From CAVUFH01 sp963740835 (GTDB taxonomy: Bacteria > Actinomycetota > Acidimicrobiia > IMCC26256 > PALSA-610), in contig CAVUFH010000003.1 of assembly GCA_963740835.1 (NCBI GenBank), positions 620,001 through 684,000 on the forward strand: a DNA stretch of 64,000 bases, in the 5' to 3' direction. Each line of letters begins with the position of its first letter. The first letter of the stretch is position 1. A program made the position numbers and the translations under genes. A model generated the notes under the pieces. The model was given only the letters and a program-made list of their open reading frames with translations. It ran no database searches and was not told where the DNA came from. Shown in pieces: positions 61,027 through 64,000 of the stretch.

Positions 61027-62198
61027 TACGCGGTGATGCGGAAGAGGTCGCGGGCGTTGCCGCCGAGGAACGCGTCGCGGTGCGAGCCGGGAAGCGACGC
61101 GACAAGGCCGTCGAGATCGTGGACGTACGCCGGCGTGTGGTCCGCGTGCGGGAAGTCCGACGCCCACATGAAGCGGTCACCGAAGCGTTCGACGAGCGCC
61201 GCGATCGTGCGCTCGTCCGGGTCGCACGAGATCCAACAGCGATCGCGGAAGTAATCGCTCGGTCGGTGCTCGAGCGGAACCCGTGTGCCGATGAACGTGT
61301 GGCCGTAGACCGCGTCGATGCGGTCGAGCCAGTAGCCGATCCAACCGCCGCCGGACTCGAGCACGATCACGCGCAGCCGGGGAAACTTGTCGAAGACGCC
61401 GTAGTCGAACAGCGTCGTGAATTGCTGCCGCACGCCGTCAGAGGCGGTGACCGATGCGAGCAGGCGCAGCTGCTTGACGTTCTCCCACGGACCCATGCGC
61501 GCGCCTTTCGTCCATTGCGGCTCGAACGTCGGATGGATCGCGAACGGCACGTCGAGGTCCTGGGCGGCGGCGAAGACGGCGTCGTTGGCGGGATGTCCGA
61601 GCGGGCGACGGTCGTGCGTGAACGGCGCGACGTACGCGCCGCGCGCACCTTCGGCGACGGCGCGTTCCAGTTCCCGAGCGGCCGCGACCGGATCCGCGAG
61701 CGAGAGGTGCGCGGTCGGAACGAGGCGCGGGCTGCCGGCGCAGAACTCGCAGATCCAGCGGTTGTACGCGCGGGTGTACGCCTGTGCGAGCTCGGGGTCG
61801 TCGAGCTCGGCTTCCCAGAGGAGCCCGACCGTCGTGTACAGCACGACCGCGTCGATGCCCTCGGCGTCGAGCACTTCCAACCGCTCGGACGGATCCATGC
61901 TCCCGTACGGGGCTTCGCGCAGGTAGGTGCGTTCCGGGTCGAGTTGCATCGCGCGCAGATCGGGATCACCCATTGCGCCGAGCGTCGACGGGAAGCCCTT
62001 GCGGCTCATGATCGACGGTTTGCCACCGATTTCGAGCGCCTCGAGCCCGGCGGCGTCGCGCACGAGGCGCAGCGCCCGATCCCGGTACTGCGGTTCCAGG
62101 TACGACTCCCAGAGATCGGGCGGTTCGAGGATGTGCCCGTCGGCGTCGACGGCACCGGCGAACGACAGCTGCTCGGTGACGTGCATCGGCTTGGCCAC
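61026..62198 (-). CDS. Amidohydrolase-2 family protein (ACMSD-like)
   Basis: A 390-residue TIM-barrel metal hydrolase/decarboxylase of the aminocarboxymuconate-semialdehyde-decarboxylase kind. VDADGHILEPPDLWESYLEP carries the first metal ligands, VPFAIHPTFEPQW the barrel His, and RFMWASDFPHADH the late Asp. GTG 62198 (VAKPMHVTEQLSF) has AAGG upstream; ATG 62186 is the alternative. The frame is open farther upstream (to 62324), but that part is Arg/Pro-rich and not family-like. Substrate unknown. Followed by the terminator shared with the BVMO gene. Confidence 0.88.
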   Translation of the reverse strand: MAKPMHVTEQLSFAGAVDADGHILEPPDLWESYLEPQYRDRALRLVRDAAGLEALEIGGKPSIMSRKGFPSTLGAMGDPDLRAMQLDPERTYLREAPYGSMDPSERLEVLDAEGIDAVVLYTTVGLLWEAELDDPELAQAYTRAYNRWICEFCAGSPRLVPTAHLSLADPVAAARELERAVAEGARGAYVAPFTHDRRPLGHPANDAVFAAAQDLDVPFAIHPTFEPQWTKGARMGPWENVKQLRLLASVTASDGVRQQFTTLFDYGVFDKFPRLRVIVLESGGGWIGYWLDRIDAVYGHTFIGTRVPLEHRPSDYFRDRCWISCDPDERTIAALVERFGDRFMWASDFPHADHTPAYVHDLDGLVASLPGSHRDAFLGGNARDLFRITA

Positions 62199-62253
62199 GA
62201 CACCTTCGTATCCGCTCGTCGGTCGGCGCGCCACCCCCCGTTGGCACGGTCCT

Positions 62254-63984
62254 CTACGCGTGGCTCTTGGCCCGCGCCGGCGCGGCTTCCTCGCGGCCGT
62301 CGCAGTCGGCGGGCGCGCCGTCACGGTTCTTGTCCAACGGCAGGAACGCCTCCGCGCTGAGCGCGGCGATCGCGACGGGGACGATCTCGGTGAGCGAGCC
62401 GAAGAGCAGGTAGCGCGGCACCCAGCGCGGGTGGAACTTCGCGTTGAACGACAGCAGCGACTCGATCTGGAAGTAGGGGCTTAGCCGGCGCAACGCCCAC
62501 GCCTCCGCGGCCTCGGCGGCCGACAACTTGGCGTCCTCGCACAGGATCTCCCGGGCGACTGCGAAGTTGAGCGACACCTCGTCGATGCCGTGAGCGCGTG
62601 CCCACGTGATCGTCTCGACGATCATCCGTTCGTTTACGCCGTTGACGCCCACGTTGTCGCGGCGCATCGCGTCGAGCGACAGCGCGTGGCCGGCCTTGCA
62701 CGGGATGTAGCGCTGGAACGCGAACGGCGCGCCGGTCGCGTCGCGCGCGACCAATACGAGCGCGTCCGGATGCCGGCCTTCGAGCAGGCCGTCGAGCGCC
62801 ATCGAGAAGCCGCGCTCGGCCTGTTCGCCGCGGTGACGGTCCGCGATGCCGATCAGCGCCCGGCGCAGGGTCGGGTCGAGCGCGCCCTCCCGATAGACCT
62901 CGCAGGTGATCCCGTGGTTGATCGTGCGGTTCGTCGCCTGGCGGACCGGCCGCATGTCACGACCGTCGAGGGTGAACGTCGCGGTATCGATGATCGCTTC
63001 GTCGCCGAGGTAGAGCTCGCGCAGGCGGCCGGCTTCGTACGCGTCGAGCCGGTCGCGGCGAGCGCCGAGCACCGCGACCCGCCAGCCCTGCCCTTCGCAG
63101 AGGTCGTAGAACATCCGGAAGGCGTCCGCGAACGATTCGGGATCGCCGACCGGGTCGCCCGACATGAGTCCGACACCGCGCACGTAGCGGTACGCGACGG
63201 CCGCGCGCCCGTCTGCGGAGAACACGTAGTGCTTGTCGTGGCGCAGCGCGAACGCGTCGAGCGTGTCACCGTCGGGCCGGTTCATGAGGTTGCGGACCCG
63301 CTCACGCGCGAGCGGATCGGCGACCGTCCGCTCCGCGACCGGAGCGAGCACGATCAACAAGAGGAGGATCACGCCGGCGATCCCGACGACCGTGATCGAG
63401 GCGGGGAACCACTGCCCGAACCGACCGTGCATCTGCAGCCCGCCGCTCAGACCGATGAGTCGCGCCGCGACATCCTGGATCGCGTTGGTCACCGTCAGCG
63501 GCTGGACGACGGCGGAGCGCCGCAGGAGCAGCCCGGCGAGACCGTACGCGAACATCAGGCCGACGACGACGGGGACCGTGCGCGCGATGGAGTGCAAGCG
63601 CGCGGGCGCGACCGGAACCGTGAAGAGTTGGCGCCAGCGTACGAGCGTCACCGCGGCGATGAGCGCGATGATCGCCTCTTCGATGTCGAGACCCTTGACG
63701 ATGTGGGTGACGGTCGAGACGACCAGGAGGACGAGCGCCATCCGGTACGCGAGCTTGCGCCGGTGCACGAGCCCGCGGCCGATGAGCAGCAGCGCGAGGC
63801 CGACGAGCGCGGTCGCGCCGGCCGCGGTCTCGCGCACTGAGGGCGTGACGTAGCCGGAGATCAACTCGAAGCGATGGTCGACCGCGGGTGTGAGCGCGGA
63901 GCCGATGTCGATGAGACCGACCGCAGCGACGAAGCACCCGAGCAACCGGGCCCGCGTGCGGGCGTCGATGCGGGATCTCGCCAT
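62254..63984 (-). CDS. MprF-like (DUF2156) phosphatidylglycerol lysyltransferase-type protein
   Basis: A 576-residue protein. Six or seven N-terminal helices (RLLGCFVAAVGLIDIGSALT, ALVGLALLLIGRGLVHR, MALVLLVVSTVTHIVKGL, VVVGLMFAYGLAGLLLRR, VVGIAGVILLLLIVLAP) are followed by a GNAT-like DUF2156 domain (FSADGRAAVAYRYVRGVGLM; GDEAIIDTATFTLDGRDMRP; GVNERMIVETITWARAHGID). Such proteins transfer lysine or another amino acid from tRNA to lipids, or are LysX-like. ATG 63984 is chosen; TTG 63996 or a start beyond the window is also possible as the frame stays open to base 64000. Confidence 0.86.
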   Translation of the reverse strand: MARSRIDARTRARLLGCFVAAVGLIDIGSALTPAVDHRFELISGYVTPSVRETAAGATALVGLALLLIGRGLVHRRKLAYRMALVLLVVSTVTHIVKGLDIEEAIIALIAAVTLVRWRQLFTVPVAPARLHSIARTVPVVVGLMFAYGLAGLLLRRSAVVQPLTVTNAIQDVAARLIGLSGGLQMHGRFGQWFPASITVVGIAGVILLLLIVLAPVAERTVADPLARERVRNLMNRPDGDTLDAFALRHDKHYVFSADGRAAVAYRYVRGVGLMSGDPVGDPESFADAFRMFYDLCEGQGWRVAVLGARRDRLDAYEAGRLRELYLGDEAIIDTATFTLDGRDMRPVRQATNRTINHGITCEVYREGALDPTLRRALIGIADRHRGEQAERGFSMALDGLLEGRHPDALVLVARDATGAPFAFQRYIPCKAGHALSLDAMRRDNVGVNGVNERMIVETITWARAHGIDEVSLNFAVAREILCEDAKLSAAEAAEAWALRRLSPYFQIESLLSFNAKFHPRWVPRYLLFGSLTEIVPVAIAALSAEAFLPLDKNRDGAPADCDGREEAAPARAKSHA

Positions 63985-64000
63985 CGGATGAAGCAAACCG

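Overview
The window is high-GC DNA with actinobacterial gene content. An inositol-phosphate synthase/PadR pair, a DUF5318 gene, rpsF-ssb-rpsR-rplI-dnaB with an intein in DnaB, and a NucS mismatch endonuclease follow an order like the replication-proximal region of mycobacteria. MalT-like LuxR regulators, a HAPMO-like Baeyer-Villiger monooxygenase and frequent GTG/TTG starts fit a free-living actinobacterium. My best guess is Acidimicrobiia, but no marker in the window settles the class.

Layout: 1-5 kb holds ino1 (cut by the window edge), its PadR regulator with an autoregulatory palindrome, DUF5318, panB and a DUF192 protein. 3.8-7.9 kb holds rpsF-ssb-rpsR-rplI, then a DnaA-box-rich spacer and intein-bearing dnaB, with nucS convergent. 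9-37 kb is an accessory stress and energy region: amidase, aquaporin, two carboxymuconolactone-decarboxylase-like proteins, two tandem MalT-type regulators, glutamate decarboxylase, a DUF1254/DUF1214 protein, a pseudokinase-flippase fusion, cytochrome bd oxidase, small membrane proteins, a ClC channel, a sulfatase, an SDR-GMC-MFS operon, a GH15 trehalase/glucoamylase and NDH-2. 37-56 kb is mainly cell-surface and export: membrane alpha/beta-hydrolase, META lipoprotein, secreted metallophosphatase, TetR-MFS efflux pair, a large lectin/DUF11 wall-anchored adhesin, a MaoC-like hydratase, a DMT transporter and a TetR-esterase pair. 55-64 kb holds a flotillin-like protein, acyl-CoA dehydrogenase, BVMO, amidohydrolase and an MprF-like protein.

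The most interesting signal is a 17-bp imperfect palindrome (consensus TCATSCCGWYSGGSTGA) found seven times between 11.3 and 34.0 kb. Six copies lie within about 100 nt of a start codon. They flank aqpZ, both CMD-like genes, gadB, the DUF1254 gene, cydAB (two copies), the SDR operon and the GH15-NDH-2 pair. The seventh is 225 nt before a SHOCT gene. This looks like a local regulon for alternative respiration, acid/osmotic stress and carbohydrate use. Its regulator is unknown; the two LuxR/MalT paralogues inside the region are candidates.

At least ten genes, including essential rpsR, are broken by single-base shifts or a short duplication while coding continues in another frame. Residual assembly error explains most of these better than real decay, so those genes are described as whole genes with the break marked.
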